Part shown: piece after piece, positions 1 to 8,754 of the stretch
Layout: every line of letters starts with the position of its first letter
Numbering within the stretch: position 1 is the first letter of the stretch
NCBI GenBank assembly: GCA_023246055.1
Contig: JAHFJD010000003.1
Location: 1 to 40,455 of the forward strand
Source of the DNA: Candidatus Doudnabacteria bacterium
Lineage (GTDB): Bacteria > Patescibacteriota > Doudnabacteria > UBA920 > 2-01-FULL-46-14
Reading direction: 5' to 3'
Length of the DNA: 40,455 bases
Notes under the pieces: generated by a model
Seen by the model: only the letters and a program-made list of their open reading frames with translations
Told to the model about the DNA's origin: nothing
The model's database searches: none
Translations under genes and position numbers: made by a program

Positions 1-1020
1 ACCGGCACTCTGATTTTTGGTAATAACACCTCGAACATCCAATGGAATGGTCTCACATCTGGTGATAAGCTCAAATTCAACACTGCGACTACCACTCTGT
101 TTTCCATGGATGTCAGTGGGGAATTTATTTGTAAAGCAGCTTGTAGTTCCAACGGTTCGCCAGACTATGCGGAAACATTTTTCGCCTCGGATGATGCTGA
201 TGCAGCGAATGTGGTGGCAATGGTTGCCACTTCTACAACCGATTATCAAACGCAGGACATAGTCCAAAAATCCCAGATGGCTTACCAAAGCGATCTCGTG
301 GGCGTGGTTTCCACAGGTCCCGGATTTCTCATCCGTGCCCTCAACGACGATGTTGACGAGATTACCATTGGCGTGCCAGTGGCTCTCGCTGGCCGCGTAC
401 CCGTGAAAGTGACAGCAGAAAATGGGCCGATCGCGGCCGGAGATTTGCTGGTATCTGCGCCGACTCCAGGACATGCTATGAGATACAATCCGGGAGGCCA
501 AAATCCGATCTCTGTACCGACCAGCACTCCGTTCGTGGCTGTCATAGGGACCGCATTATCTGGCTTCGATGCTCCCACGTCCACAGCGACCAGCACGGTA
601 ACAGTGTTTGTCGGCTTGGAACATAACTTTTCCAATCTCAACTTTGGCGGTGATAAAACCTTTGCTTTTGATCTCTCTGCCAAGAGCGGTAAATGGAGCC
701 TTAATCAGGGAGGTCTGCTCATCGTGGATGAGGTCCAAGCGCAAAAAATAACTACGAACGAGCTGTGCGTTGAGGATGTGTGTGTGAGTAAAGATCAACT
801 AAAAACGCTCTTGCAGAGCGCGGGAGGGCAAACGCAAACATCTCCTCCGCCACCGTCTCCTGCTTCGATTCCAAGTCCAGAACCTACTCCGACAACATCA
901 CCCCAAACTCCGACGCCCGAACCTCCGACGCCCGCCGAAGACGGAATCGGAGCTCCGACCCCAACGGAACAACAGGGGCAGGCAGAAAGCGTCAGCGCCG
1001 AGCCTGCTGCCATTCCGTAG
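1..1020 (+). CDS. Cell-surface protein, C-terminal part (S74-peptidase-adjacent-like region, Pro/Thr-rich tail); 5' end outside window
   Basis: Frame 1 is open from base 1 (TGTLIFGNNTSNIQWNG...) to TAG at 1020; motif DYAETFFASDD...GDLLVSAPTPGHAMRY typical of bacterial surface proteins; tail SPPPPSPASIPSPEPTPTTSP. Confidence 0.75.
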   Translation, partial: TGTLIFGNNTSNIQWNGLTSGDKLKFNTATTTLFSMDVSGEFICKAACSSNGSPDYAETFFASDDADAANVVAMVATSTTDYQTQDIVQKSQMAYQSDLVGVVSTGPGFLIRALNDDVDEITIGVPVALAGRVPVKVTAENGPIAAGDLLVSAPTPGHAMRYNPGGQNPISVPTSTPFVAVIGTALSGFDAPTSTATSTVTVFVGLEHNFSNLNFGGDKTFAFDLSAKSGKWSLNQGGLLIVDEVQAQKITTNELCVEDVCVSKDQLKTLLQSAGGQTQTSPPPPSPASIPSPEPTPTTSPQTPTPEPPTPAEDGIGAPTPTEQQGQAESVSAEPAAIP

Positions 1021-1218
1021 TGATTTTACTGGAAAGACTCACGAGATTTTAGTGATTGATGATAAAACAAGTTTCACGGTTCAACTCTTGAATTGATACT
1101 GACACTGCTGTCTGAAAGTGGCTTTACAACCACCTCGAACCTACTTGTGGTTAGCGGGTTCGAATCCATTTAGCAAAAAATGCTAATGTTGACGAACGCC
1201 TCCGCATCCGAGAGAGGA

Positions 1219-1349
1219 CTGTTGCCGAATGGCTTAATCTGTCATTGCGAGGAGGCGAGGCTAACGAAGCAATCTCATGATTAAGCCAAAAAAAGATTGC
1301 TTCTCCGCCCAAGGCGGATCGCGATGACAAAATACGAGTTTGGCAACAG
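1219..1349. repeat. Nested imperfect inverted repeat (REP/MITE-like)
   Basis: ctgttgccgaa (1219) pairs with tttggcaacag (1339-1349); inner tgtcattgcgag pairs with atcgcgatgaca; inner gaagcaatct pairs with agattgcttc. Confidence 0.65.
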
Positions 1350-1383
1350 TTCCAAGCGAGAACGTCAGCACGACTACATGTGC

Positions 1384-1407
1384 TATTAGCATACTAGTAT
1401 GCTAATA
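1384..1407. repeat. Perfect palindrome TATTAGCATACTAGTATGCTAATA, copy 1
   Basis: Read directly; self-reverse-complementary over 24 bp. Confidence 0.9.
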
Positions 1408-1640
1408 CTGTCCTGGTACATTGACCGTAAGTAGAAACAATAAATCTATAAGTTGCTTGAAGTGGAAGCGGACTGATGTCTGCTCTGACTTGCCTGCCTT
1501 GGGCATGGCTTCGGCAGGCGGCGGCAAAAATCGTCGGCGACCATGGGTTTCAAAAAAGAGACAAAGCTGATAAAATTGGATGAGAAATGCTTGACCCACC
1601 TCCCGCGCGCGCATTTCTCAAACTTTTGAACTCCTCAAAG

Positions 1641-2327
1641 ATGAATTCTCAAACTTCTCAAATGCGGAAATATCAAAAAATTATTGAATATGTCTGGCTT
1701 GTCATAATCATTGCACTTTTTGTTATTTCGGTTCAGATAATAAAAAGTGGCTCTTTGGAAAATCAAGTTTATTCTTTTGGCATTTGGGCACCAATTATTT
1801 TTGTCTTACTAAAAATATCTACCTTGGTTATTGCACCCTTAAGCGGGACTCCGCTCTACTTCGTGGCTGGTAGTCTTTTTGGGCCTTACTACGGGCTAAT
1901 TTTGTCCCTTGTTGGAGATGTTTTGGGCTCGACAATATGTTTTTTCTTGAGTAAATTCTATGGACATAGGATAATAAAAATCTTTGCGGGAGAAAGATAT
2001 TTTGGGAAAATAGTAAACACAGTATCGATATTAAAAAATACCAAGTCGTTTATAAAAGCTAGGGTGTTATTCATTGGAATACCGGAAATATTGGCATATG
2101 CCAGCGGATTAAGCAAAATAAATTTTTTCGCTTTTTCTTTAATAAATATTTTGTTTTATCTGCCAGTTGATTTTACATTTGTATTTTTTGGTTCTGAAAT
2201 TATAAGAATTATAGCTAAACATTCAATTTTGTTTTATTCCGTTGTCTTGCTTATCTCCGTCGCTGGGTTTTGGTCTTTGCAAAACGACTATAAGCATGAA
2301 AAGTTGGATAATATGCAAGGAATGTAA
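1641..2327 (+). CDS. VTT/DedA-like (TVP38/TMEM64 family) membrane protein
   Basis: ORF 1587-2327, likely start at internal ATG 1641 or 1662; multiple TM segments; PLSGTPLYFVAGSLFGPYYGLILSLVGDVLGSTICFFLSKFYG is typical of the VTT domain. Confidence 0.75.
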   Translation: MNSQTSQMRKYQKIIEYVWLVIIIALFVISVQIIKSGSLENQVYSFGIWAPIIFVLLKISTLVIAPLSGTPLYFVAGSLFGPYYGLILSLVGDVLGSTICFFLSKFYGHRIIKIFAGERYFGKIVNTVSILKNTKSFIKARVLFIGIPEILAYASGLSKINFFAFSLINILFYLPVDFTFVFFGSEIIRIIAKHSILFYSVVLLISVAGFWSLQNDYKHEKLDNMQGM

Positions 2328-2332
2328 TTATT

Positions 2333-2749
2333 ATGAAAAATGAAAATTTTTTAAAAATTGTTTTAAAAATTTCAGCCATATTTCTATGCTACTTTACGCC
2401 TTTGTTTTTGCTTGTAATTTCAGATGTCGGTAGCCGTTTATTTCAAGAAGGAACATTTTTGGGCGAGGCGATTGTTCGTCATCCCTACCAATGGGACTAT
2501 GAATTGATGTTTGCCGGACTTTATTTTGTTTGGGGTATATTCGTTTGGAAAGCCGCAAAAAATCCAAAAGAAAATTTAAGTTTTATTAAATTCACTGCAT
2601 GGGGATTTTTTGCAAATGTTGCAACAAATATCCTTGTCGGCTTATTTAGAACAAAAGAACTCACACATTTGGCTGCCGATAGTATTCCTTGGTTAGTTTT
2701 GGGATTATTGATTTTTTATTTCAGTAATAGATTTACGACTAAACTATGA
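2333..2749 (+). CDS. Hypothetical multi-pass membrane protein
   Basis: 138 aa, about four hydrophobic segments, tightly packed with neighbours (overlaps next start). Confidence 0.65.
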   Translation: MKNENFLKIVLKISAIFLCYFTPLFLLVISDVGSRLFQEGTFLGEAIVRHPYQWDYELMFAGLYFVWGIFVWKAAKNPKENLSFIKFTAWGFFANVATNILVGLFRTKELTHLAADSIPWLVLGLLIFYFSNRFTTKL

Positions 2750-3219
2750 GAGAAATTATTAAAGAACCGAACGAAATACTACATAAAAAATGCGAACCAG
2801 TTGTAGATTTTGAAGAAGCAAGAAAAATTGCTGGCGATTTATTGCAGGTAATGAAATCAATACCTGTTAAATTTTTAATTTGGAATCGCTGGATAGGTTT
2901 TGCCGCAAATCAAATCGGATATTCAAAAAGAATCATTGCATTAAAAAGAGGCAAAAACAAATACGAAATTTTAGTTAATCCGGTTATCGTAGAAAAAAGG
3001 TTTCCATCTTTGCAACCAGAATCGTGTTTTAGTTTGAACAGAAAACGTCTTTTACAACGCTTCTATCTTGTCAAAAGGTATTTATGGACGAAAGTTAAAT
3101 ATCAAGATTTGGAAGGCCAGCCGCACGAAATAGTTTTGAAAGGTCCTAATGCAATTTATCAAGAAATTGATCACATTAACGGAGTAATGATTCCCGAAAT
3201 AGGATTTCGAATTTTGTAA
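2746..3219 (+). CDS. Divergent peptide deformylase-like protein
   Basis: Motif I GFAANQIG, motif II ESCFS (Cys ligand kept), motif III QEIDH instead of HEIDH. Confidence 0.75.
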   Translation: MREIIKEPNEILHKKCEPVVDFEEARKIAGDLLQVMKSIPVKFLIWNRWIGFAANQIGYSKRIIALKRGKNKYEILVNPVIVEKRFPSLQPESCFSLNRKRLLQRFYLVKRYLWTKVKYQDLEGQPHEIVLKGPNAIYQEIDHINGVMIPEIGFRIL

Positions 3220-3335
3220 ATTTAGGGCGTTGATAGTCAATGCCGCGCGGTGGGCAGATAGGGGCCATGACTTTTTCAACTCCAGCCGAAGCCGTATCAG
3301 GGGAGGTAAGCTCGCACAGTCATCAACACGGCTAC

Positions 3336-3371
3336 ACGCGCTATCACCATACTAGTATGCTAATAGCGCGT
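3336..3371. repeat. Imperfect 36-bp palindrome, copy 2 of the ATACTAGTAT family
   Basis: acgcgctatcaccatact|agtatgctaatagcgcgt, two mismatches per arm; flanks resemble copy 1. Confidence 0.85.
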
Positions 3372-3504
3372 TGGTACATCTACCGCGGAAGGCTAAACAT
3401 TAAATCTAAAAAATCCTAAATGCTCTGTGCAGGGATCGAATCCTGATCGTAGAGCCGATTCGGATCGGATCACTACGGGGCAGGCCTGCAACTTCTATTC
3501 AAAT

Positions 3505-3577
3505 TGGGTCGCCTGGGAATCGAACCCAGAACCTTATCCTTAAGAGGGATCTGCTCTGCCAATTGAGCTAGCGACCC
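3505..3577 (-). tRNA. tRNA-Lys(CTT)
   Basis: Reverse complement GGGTCGCTAGCTCAATTGGCAGAGCAGATCCCTCTTAAGGATAAGGTTCTGGGTTCGATTCCCAGGCGACCCA; cloverleaf stems pair; anticodon CTT; CCA not encoded. Confidence 0.93.
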
Positions 3578-3642
3578 ATGCTTCGTCAACACTTCGCATG
3601 GCAAGACCGTGAACTAACATAAGCTTACTATGGCACGCCTCG

Positions 3643-3668
3643 CCCTCCGTAGCTTTAGCGAAGGAGGG
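3643..3668. repeat. Imperfect inverted repeat ccctccgtagc-ttta-gcgaaggaggg
   Basis: Arms pair with two mismatches. Confidence 0.6.
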
Positions 3669-3721
3669 AGCTAGTGGCCCGTACGTGATGTTGGCACTCA
3701 AATGCCCTCGGCAGGAATTGT

Positions 3722-3750
3722 CAGCCCGCGGCTGATCCGCCTTGGACGGA
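3722..3750. repeat. 29-bp two-hairpin element, copy A
   Basis: cagcc-cgc-ggctg-a-tccgcc-ttg-gacgga (5 bp/3 nt loop, spacer a, 6 bp/3 nt loop; one mismatch in stem 2). Confidence 0.75.
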
Positions 3751-3792
3751 AACCCTACCCTTATGTGCTCCCCACCCGCCTGCCAGTGCCAA

Positions 3793-3864
3793 TGCCCCCA
3801 GAGGGAATCGAACCCCCATTTCTAGTTCCGAAGACTAGCGCTCTATCCGTTGAGCTATAGGGGC
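3793..3864 (-). tRNA. tRNA-Arg(TCG)
   Basis: Reverse complement GCCCCTATAGCTCAACGGATAGAGCGCTAGTCTTCGGAACTAGAAATGGGGGTTCGATTCCCTCTGGGGGCA; full cloverleaf; anticodon TCG. Confidence 0.93.
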
Positions 3865-3954
3865 ACAGGCATTGGCGGGCAGGAGTCTGTCGTGATATCC
3901 ATTTCAACACGAGGGTACATTTAAATAACCCCCTAAAGTATAATTTTTTTATGG

Positions 3955-4275
3955 CTACTGCGCAAACGGATTTTCGCGGCCGTAAAAAGCTGTGGTGGTC
4001 GCAGTCCCGGTAGCGGTTCGGAGTTGATAGGGGGGGAGCTCGTAAGCGCGATTCTCATCAATCCACGCTTTGACCTTGTTATATTGCACCAAATCCAAGC
4101 TAACCTTCTGGGCAACACCAGGAGCGGCCGCGTCTTGAGGTACAGCATTTCCCACGGCAGCATAAAATGCGTGATATACCGCAAAGCCTTCAAGCGCCAA
4201 CGTGAGCGCGAGAATAAACAGCAAAATCTGCTGCAGGTTCAGATGCCCTTTGATTTTTGGTATCTTTTTGATCAT
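3955..4275 (-). CDS. Hypothetical protein at the end of the pilus operon (PilP position, one N-terminal TM)
   Basis: 106 aa, start overlaps the stop of the PilO-like gene (ATGA-type coupling). Confidence 0.6.
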   Translation of the reverse strand: MIKKIPKIKGHLNLQQILLFILALTLALEGFAVYHAFYAAVGNAVPQDAAAPGVAQKVSLDLVQYNKVKAWIDENRAYELPPYQLRTATGTATTTAFYGRENPFAQ

Positions 4276-4910
4276 TGCTGTTTTATGAAAAAATGGCCTT
4301 TGATAGTGCCGTCCGCAAATCCGGTTTTATTTAATCCCCCGTCTTCTGTTTGTTCGGATTCGGCTTTGACATCAAAATCATTGATCTCGATGATGAATGG
4401 CAAGTTCTCTACAAACTGCATAAAATCTGTAAAATTACGATATTGATTCTTGTATTTTAAGGTAAACGGCACCTCCTCGATATGTTTCAGGGTGCGCGTG
4501 CTCACTGGAGCAGGATTGGCCCCACCAATCCGTTCCCCTGCCTGATCGCCTTCTTTCTTATCCGTTATGTTAAGCTCTGCGCCGGCAATTTGGGACCGAG
4601 TGAGTGCACTCTCCAAAGCTTCGACAAGATTCACCGAGTCTTCCCTGTCCGGAAACAACCCTTGTGCATCTGCTATAGAATTTTTGATTTTTGCGAGCCT
4701 CCCCTCTGCAGCCTGAAATTCCGCAATCTGCGTTACTTGAGCTTCGATTGCAGTTTGATTCTGGAGTATCTTTGCCCTTGTGTCGCGAACTTGCGAAGCA
4801 AAAGGCAGGACTAGAAAGAACACGAGCGCCACCACTGCGAAGACAAAAAATCCGATGCTGAAAAAAACTTTTAATCTGTTATCTTTCAAATTTAGTACTT
4901 TATGGGGCAT
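4272..4910 (-). CDS. pilO: Type IV pilus assembly protein PilO-like
   Basis: N-terminal TM, coiled coil, position after PilN; VPFTLKYKNQYRNFTDFMQFVENLPFIIEINDFDV. Confidence 0.8.
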   Translation of the reverse strand: MPHKVLNLKDNRLKVFFSIGFFVFAVVALVFFLVLPFASQVRDTRAKILQNQTAIEAQVTQIAEFQAAEGRLAKIKNSIADAQGLFPDREDSVNLVEALESALTRSQIAGAELNITDKKEGDQAGERIGGANPAPVSTRTLKHIEEVPFTLKYKNQYRNFTDFMQFVENLPFIIEINDFDVKAESEQTEDGGLNKTGFADGTIKGHFFIKQQ

Positions 4911-5454
4911 GGGCCTTCAAATAAAAACGAAATTTCCAGGAAACATTATTTGGCTTTTCCAGGTTAACAAGCGGAAAATTGATGTTTTCAAAATACCGAG
5001 AACGCAGGATGTTCTCACGCAACTGCAAAACCGAGTCTCTCGTAAGCGACGTGCCCGCAGCTTCCACCTTGCGGGTGGCGGCATTAATTTTGAGCGAATC
5101 AATGCTTACATCCGTAGGCAAAATCCGGGCTAACTCTATCAAATAAGGAGACCATTTCGGTTGGGAGCTGAGTAGCGAGTTGAAATTGCTCATGGTTTCG
5201 TTGAGCTCCAAAATCTCGTTCTCGAGACCGGCTTTCTGGTAATGTGCCAGGATTTGTTTATTGATTTCAATCTCCACCTCTGTTTGGCTCAAGGTGTTTT
5301 CAAAAAATAACTGCGCAACAAATAAACCCAAAATCAATATCAAAACGGTGGCTGTGACAATAGAACCGAGACGAACGATTTGGAAATTGATATCCGAAAA
5401 TCGATTCTGATTTTGGTCGCCAGGCGGTAGTAGGTTGATGCGCTTTTTTACCAT
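4900..5454 (-). CDS. pilN: Type IV pilus assembly protein PilN-like
   Basis: MVKKRINLLPP start typical of PilN, single TM, downstream of PilM. Confidence 0.85.
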   Translation of the reverse strand: MVKKRINLLPPGDQNQNRFSDINFQIVRLGSIVTATVLILILGLFVAQLFFENTLSQTEVEIEINKQILAHYQKAGLENEILELNETMSNFNSLLSSQPKWSPYLIELARILPTDVSIDSLKINAATRKVEAAGTSLTRDSVLQLRENILRSRYFENINFPLVNLEKPNNVSWKFRFYLKAHAP

Positions 5455-5531
5455 TTACCCACCTAAATTTTCTTAACTATTTTATAAATCATGTTCTCCA
5501 TGTATTTCGCGCCAAAATTTTGGCGGGTGAA

Positions 5532-6638
5532 TTATTCCTCAAAATCCCGTAATGCAAGCCCAATGGCCGTAGAATAGCTCAAAGATTCTTCGCGTGAAAT
5601 AGGAGGCACTTGTTTCTTGCCGAGGACCTTCTGCCACGGGTTGCCAAGTTCGACTCGCATGCTGGGTAGAGAGCGAATCGCATGTCCGTCGTCCTCTTTG
5701 TTTAGCAATTCTTTGAGGACTGACGGCAAATGTTTGAGCTTCGAAGATCCGCCGGAGAGCATCAATCGGGAAATTTTTCCCGTCGGGTTGACGTGCTCCT
5801 CGTAAAAACGCAGGATATTTTTGGTTTCTGACGCCAGGTCGTGAATGAGCGGAGTTAAAGATTTTTTTACCCGGCCTTTCGCTAGAGCCGGATCGAGTCC
5901 GCTTTCGCGTTTCAGTTTTTCCGCTTCTTCCATCGGAACACCCAATTCCTTGGCTATTCTGTCGGTAAACATCGTGCCCGCGAGTGGAATGGATGAAGTG
6001 AATTCCAGAGTACCTTGATCATAAATAATAAAACTCGTCCTGGCAGTATCAATATCGAGCAGTAACACTGTTTCTTTCGTATTGCTGACGAGTGATCTTG
6101 CGATCGCTTGGCTCTCAATTTCTAGAGCCACGGGTTTCAAACCCGCCTCTTTGAGGATCCGGGTATATTCGTCGACATAATCTTTGGGAGCGGCCGTGAT
6201 CAAAACTTTCATTTTATCTTTTTGTGCAGGATCAACTTCAGAAAGAATAACCCAATCAAGATAGACCTGGCTCCTCGGCATTGGGATATAGGCTTCAGAC
6301 TCCCAGGGAATAGCTTCAAAAGCCTCCTCTTCAGACACTCGTGCCATGGAAATCACCCGAACGAAACATTTTGTCTCCGGAATAGATGCGACCACATGAG
6401 CTGTAGATATGTGTCCAAATTTGGGATGAGCAACCGCGTTTTGTATTAACCGAGTGAGAGTTTTCGGATCCTTGATGGTATTCTGTTCGATGATCTCTTT
6501 TGGCAGAAGTTCGTCAGAAAAGACTACGGTCTTAAAAGCCGCGCCTTTTTTCTCAAACTGAACAAGTTTTAACGAAACGTCCCCGAGATCAAGGCCGAAA
6601 GCGCCTTTGCTTTGAGGGCGGCCGAATAGATTTAACAT
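5532..6638 (-). CDS. pilM: Type IV pilus assembly protein PilM
   Basis: Actin-like: FGLDLGDVSLKLVQ, LLLDIDTARTSFIIYDQG, LMLSGGSSKLKHLPSVL. Confidence 0.92.
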   Translation of the reverse strand: MLNLFGRPQSKGAFGLDLGDVSLKLVQFEKKGAAFKTVVFSDELLPKEIIEQNTIKDPKTLTRLIQNAVAHPKFGHISTAHVVASIPETKCFVRVISMARVSEEEAFEAIPWESEAYIPMPRSQVYLDWVILSEVDPAQKDKMKVLITAAPKDYVDEYTRILKEAGLKPVALEIESQAIARSLVSNTKETVLLLDIDTARTSFIIYDQGTLEFTSSIPLAGTMFTDRIAKELGVPMEEAEKLKRESGLDPALAKGRVKKSLTPLIHDLASETKNILRFYEEHVNPTGKISRLMLSGGSSKLKHLPSVLKELLNKEDDGHAIRSLPSMRVELGNPWQKVLGKKQVPPISREESLSYSTAIGLALRDFEE

Positions 6639-6662
6639 TAACTTTGCTTTGGTTTTTATTTT

Positions 6663-6691
6663 CCGCCACAGGCGGACTGGCCTTTGGCCAG
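6663..6691. repeat. 29-bp two-hairpin element, copy B
   Basis: ccgcc-aca-ggcgg-a-ctggcc-ttt-ggccag, perfect stems. Confidence 0.85.
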
Positions 6692-6746
6692 CCTGAATTT
6701 TTATTTCGGTTAATCAATTTATAACACTTATTTTTATTATATCACA

Positions 6747-8153
6747 TTATTTGATTTCGCGCCAGGTGCCGCGAACCGGCGTCCAAGACCCTCCGGGCCC
6801 GCCAGAAAATTGTAAATTAGCCAGACCGGTTTCATAAATCACCTGAGTGTCCTTCGCAGTAGATAAACCCCAAGCTGTAATTTCCCTCAGCACCGAAGAC
6901 TTGCTAACTGAAGCGGTACCATTTGGTGCGTAAATAATCAGAGCATCTGCGCTTTTTGCCACACTAATCGCACCTGGAGATGTTGACAAACCTATGGCTA
7001 AAATATAACTATTCGAACCGGCTCGTACAAAATTGACCTCCTTGGACAAATCAATGTTGCCATCGGCGATGTACACTTCACTGATGTCGCCATATGAGGG
7101 CGCAAGTTTTATAGTTGAGTCTTTGGCCGCATCAATGTAACCGGTAACCCATAACGGTCCTGTTAGCGTCAAGATGGCATTATTGCCTAGGTTCAAATTG
7201 CCGCTGATTTTTTTTGGCCCCAATGATACACTTTGACCTGCGGCAAGTGTGTATCCACCTGAAATTGTCCCCCCAGTAGCGGCCGCGGCTTTCCAATCAG
7301 TAATCTGCTGATCGGTAATAGGAAAAGGCTCCGGGCCAGGATCCGGGTCACCAGGATAAGGGGTGGTAATCGCACCGCTCACCGTGCAAGCTGTTCGCGT
7401 AGTATAATGAGCCCCGCCATTTACTGTACAGCTTGAGATTGAGTTCATCCACGCATGTCCTGTCAAGGTGCTGCCAGTCAGCGCAGTCCCATGAGCCGAG
7501 CCACCGACGATTGAGCTTTGAATAGTGTGAGCGTATGCATTGCCCTGCACGGTAAAAGATTGTATTCGCCCGCCTGATCCTGCCGAATAGGCATCTCCGG
7601 TGATAACATCCCCGCTCGCTCCGACAATCGGCCCATTGCTGTAAACATTGCCAAGAATACTGCTGTCTTTAGCCATAGTCAACCCTCCATCTCCCACCTG
7701 GACCCCGTAATTAAAGCTCACGGTCGCGGGATTGATACTCACCCGTATCTTCACTGTACGGCTTGCCTGCGGATTGGTTTTGTTCGGAGCGTAGCCTGTA
7801 ACAGTGATCTCTTTCAAAGAAGCGGAGAGATTCGCCACACTCGAGTCAAATACTCCCGTCCCCAATACAGTGCCGGTCTCACCAGTATATGAACCGGCCG
7901 TAGCGTTGAGTTCCGAGACAGCTTTGTCCACCCCAGCATCGGCGAGGGCCATAGCTTGTTCCCCGGCTACTGCCCGCCTCGTGGCTTTGACATTTTGCGT
8001 GACGAACTCAAAGAGCGAGCCGACTAAAACCAAAATCACTAGCATAAAAATGAAAGAAATAATCAAAGCGGAACCATTTTGTCCCACACCACTTTTTGTG
8101 GTTAATATGCGATTCAAAGAGAAAAAATTCCGTTGAAGTTTATGCTTGATCAT
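6747..8153 (-). CDS. PilX-like pilus protein with predicted beta-helix repeat region
   Basis: GSALIISFIFMLVILVLVGSLFEFVTQN N-terminus, then G/S/T/V-rich repeats (GNVYSNGPIVGASGDVITGDAYSAGSGG...). Confidence 0.7.
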   Translation of the reverse strand: MIKHKLQRNFFSLNRILTTKSGVGQNGSALIISFIFMLVILVLVGSLFEFVTQNVKATRRAVAGEQAMALADAGVDKAVSELNATAGSYTGETGTVLGTGVFDSSVANLSASLKEITVTGYAPNKTNPQASRTVKIRVSINPATVSFNYGVQVGDGGLTMAKDSSILGNVYSNGPIVGASGDVITGDAYSAGSGGRIQSFTVQGNAYAHTIQSSIVGGSAHGTALTGSTLTGHAWMNSISSCTVNGGAHYTTRTACTVSGAITTPYPGDPDPGPEPFPITDQQITDWKAAAATGGTISGGYTLAAGQSVSLGPKKISGNLNLGNNAILTLTGPLWVTGYIDAAKDSTIKLAPSYGDISEVYIADGNIDLSKEVNFVRAGSNSYILAIGLSTSPGAISVAKSADALIIYAPNGTASVSKSSVLREITAWGLSTAKDTQVIYETGLANLQFSGGPGGSWTPVRGTWREIK

Positions 8154-8181
8154 AAGTCAATAGTGAAAAAGTGGTGCGGGC

Positions 8182-8754
8182 TTAATTTCTCAAAGTCACT
8201 TGGCCATCGACTGTTTCCGTAGCCGGGTGCCGGCCTGCAGATGTGGCGGTGATTTCAAAGGAGAGATTATGCGCTTGCGTTACATCGGCATTATCATACG
8301 TAAATGCAAGACTAGTCAAACGATCGGTCAGTAAATGCTCCCGTTGCGGCCTCGCGCTCGACGGATCAGGATCCACAATAAGCAAGAGATGCGCGGCATC
8401 TGCAGAATCGGTGCTAACAATCACATGATCATAGATCCCGGCCAGAATGTCCCCTGACGCGCTCCTGCCTGGTAAACGAAAAATCACTGTGGCGGACCCG
8501 GTACTATATGTTGTGCCGGAATAAACATAGGAGCTTTCGAAAGCTTTCGCCTCCCGGCCATATTCAGCGAGTCGATCCGCGACTTCACGCGTGGCGTTGA
8601 TAACGGCTATTTTACCGGTTTGATTTTCGTAAAATAAATTATTGTCGAAAAATATGCCCAAACCCAGGACCACGGTAACCAAAAGCAAAGCGATGACCAC
8701 TAAGACTTCAGCCAGGGTGAACCCCAAACTTGGTTTTTGACTTGCTTCGATCAT
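8182..8754 (-). CDS. Prepilin-type N-terminal methylation domain protein
   Basis: GFTLAEVLVVIALLLVTVVLGLGIFF; the longer ORF starts at 8823, but 8754 overlaps the upstream stop (ATGA) and fits a prepilin. Confidence 0.85.
   Translation of the reverse strand: MIEASQKPSLGFTLAEVLVVIALLLVTVVLGLGIFFDNNLFYENQTGKIAVINATREVADRLAEYGREAKAFESSYVYSGTTYSTGSATVIFRLPGRSASGDILAGIYDHVIVSTDSADAAHLLLIVDPDPSSARPQREHLLTDRLTSLAFTYDNADVTQAHNLSFEITATSAGRHPATETVDGQVTLRN

Noticed and set aside
282-683. Minus-strand 133-aa ORF
   Set aside because: Antisense to the surface-protein frame that is open from base 1; no domain signal.
1492-1519. Inverted repeat gcctgcc...ggcaggc
   Set aside because: Does not fit the two-hairpin architecture; too short for an independent call.
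5510-5525. 16-bp palindrome CGCCAAAATTTTGGCG between pilN and pilM
   Set aside because: Short and isolated; not enough to call an operator.
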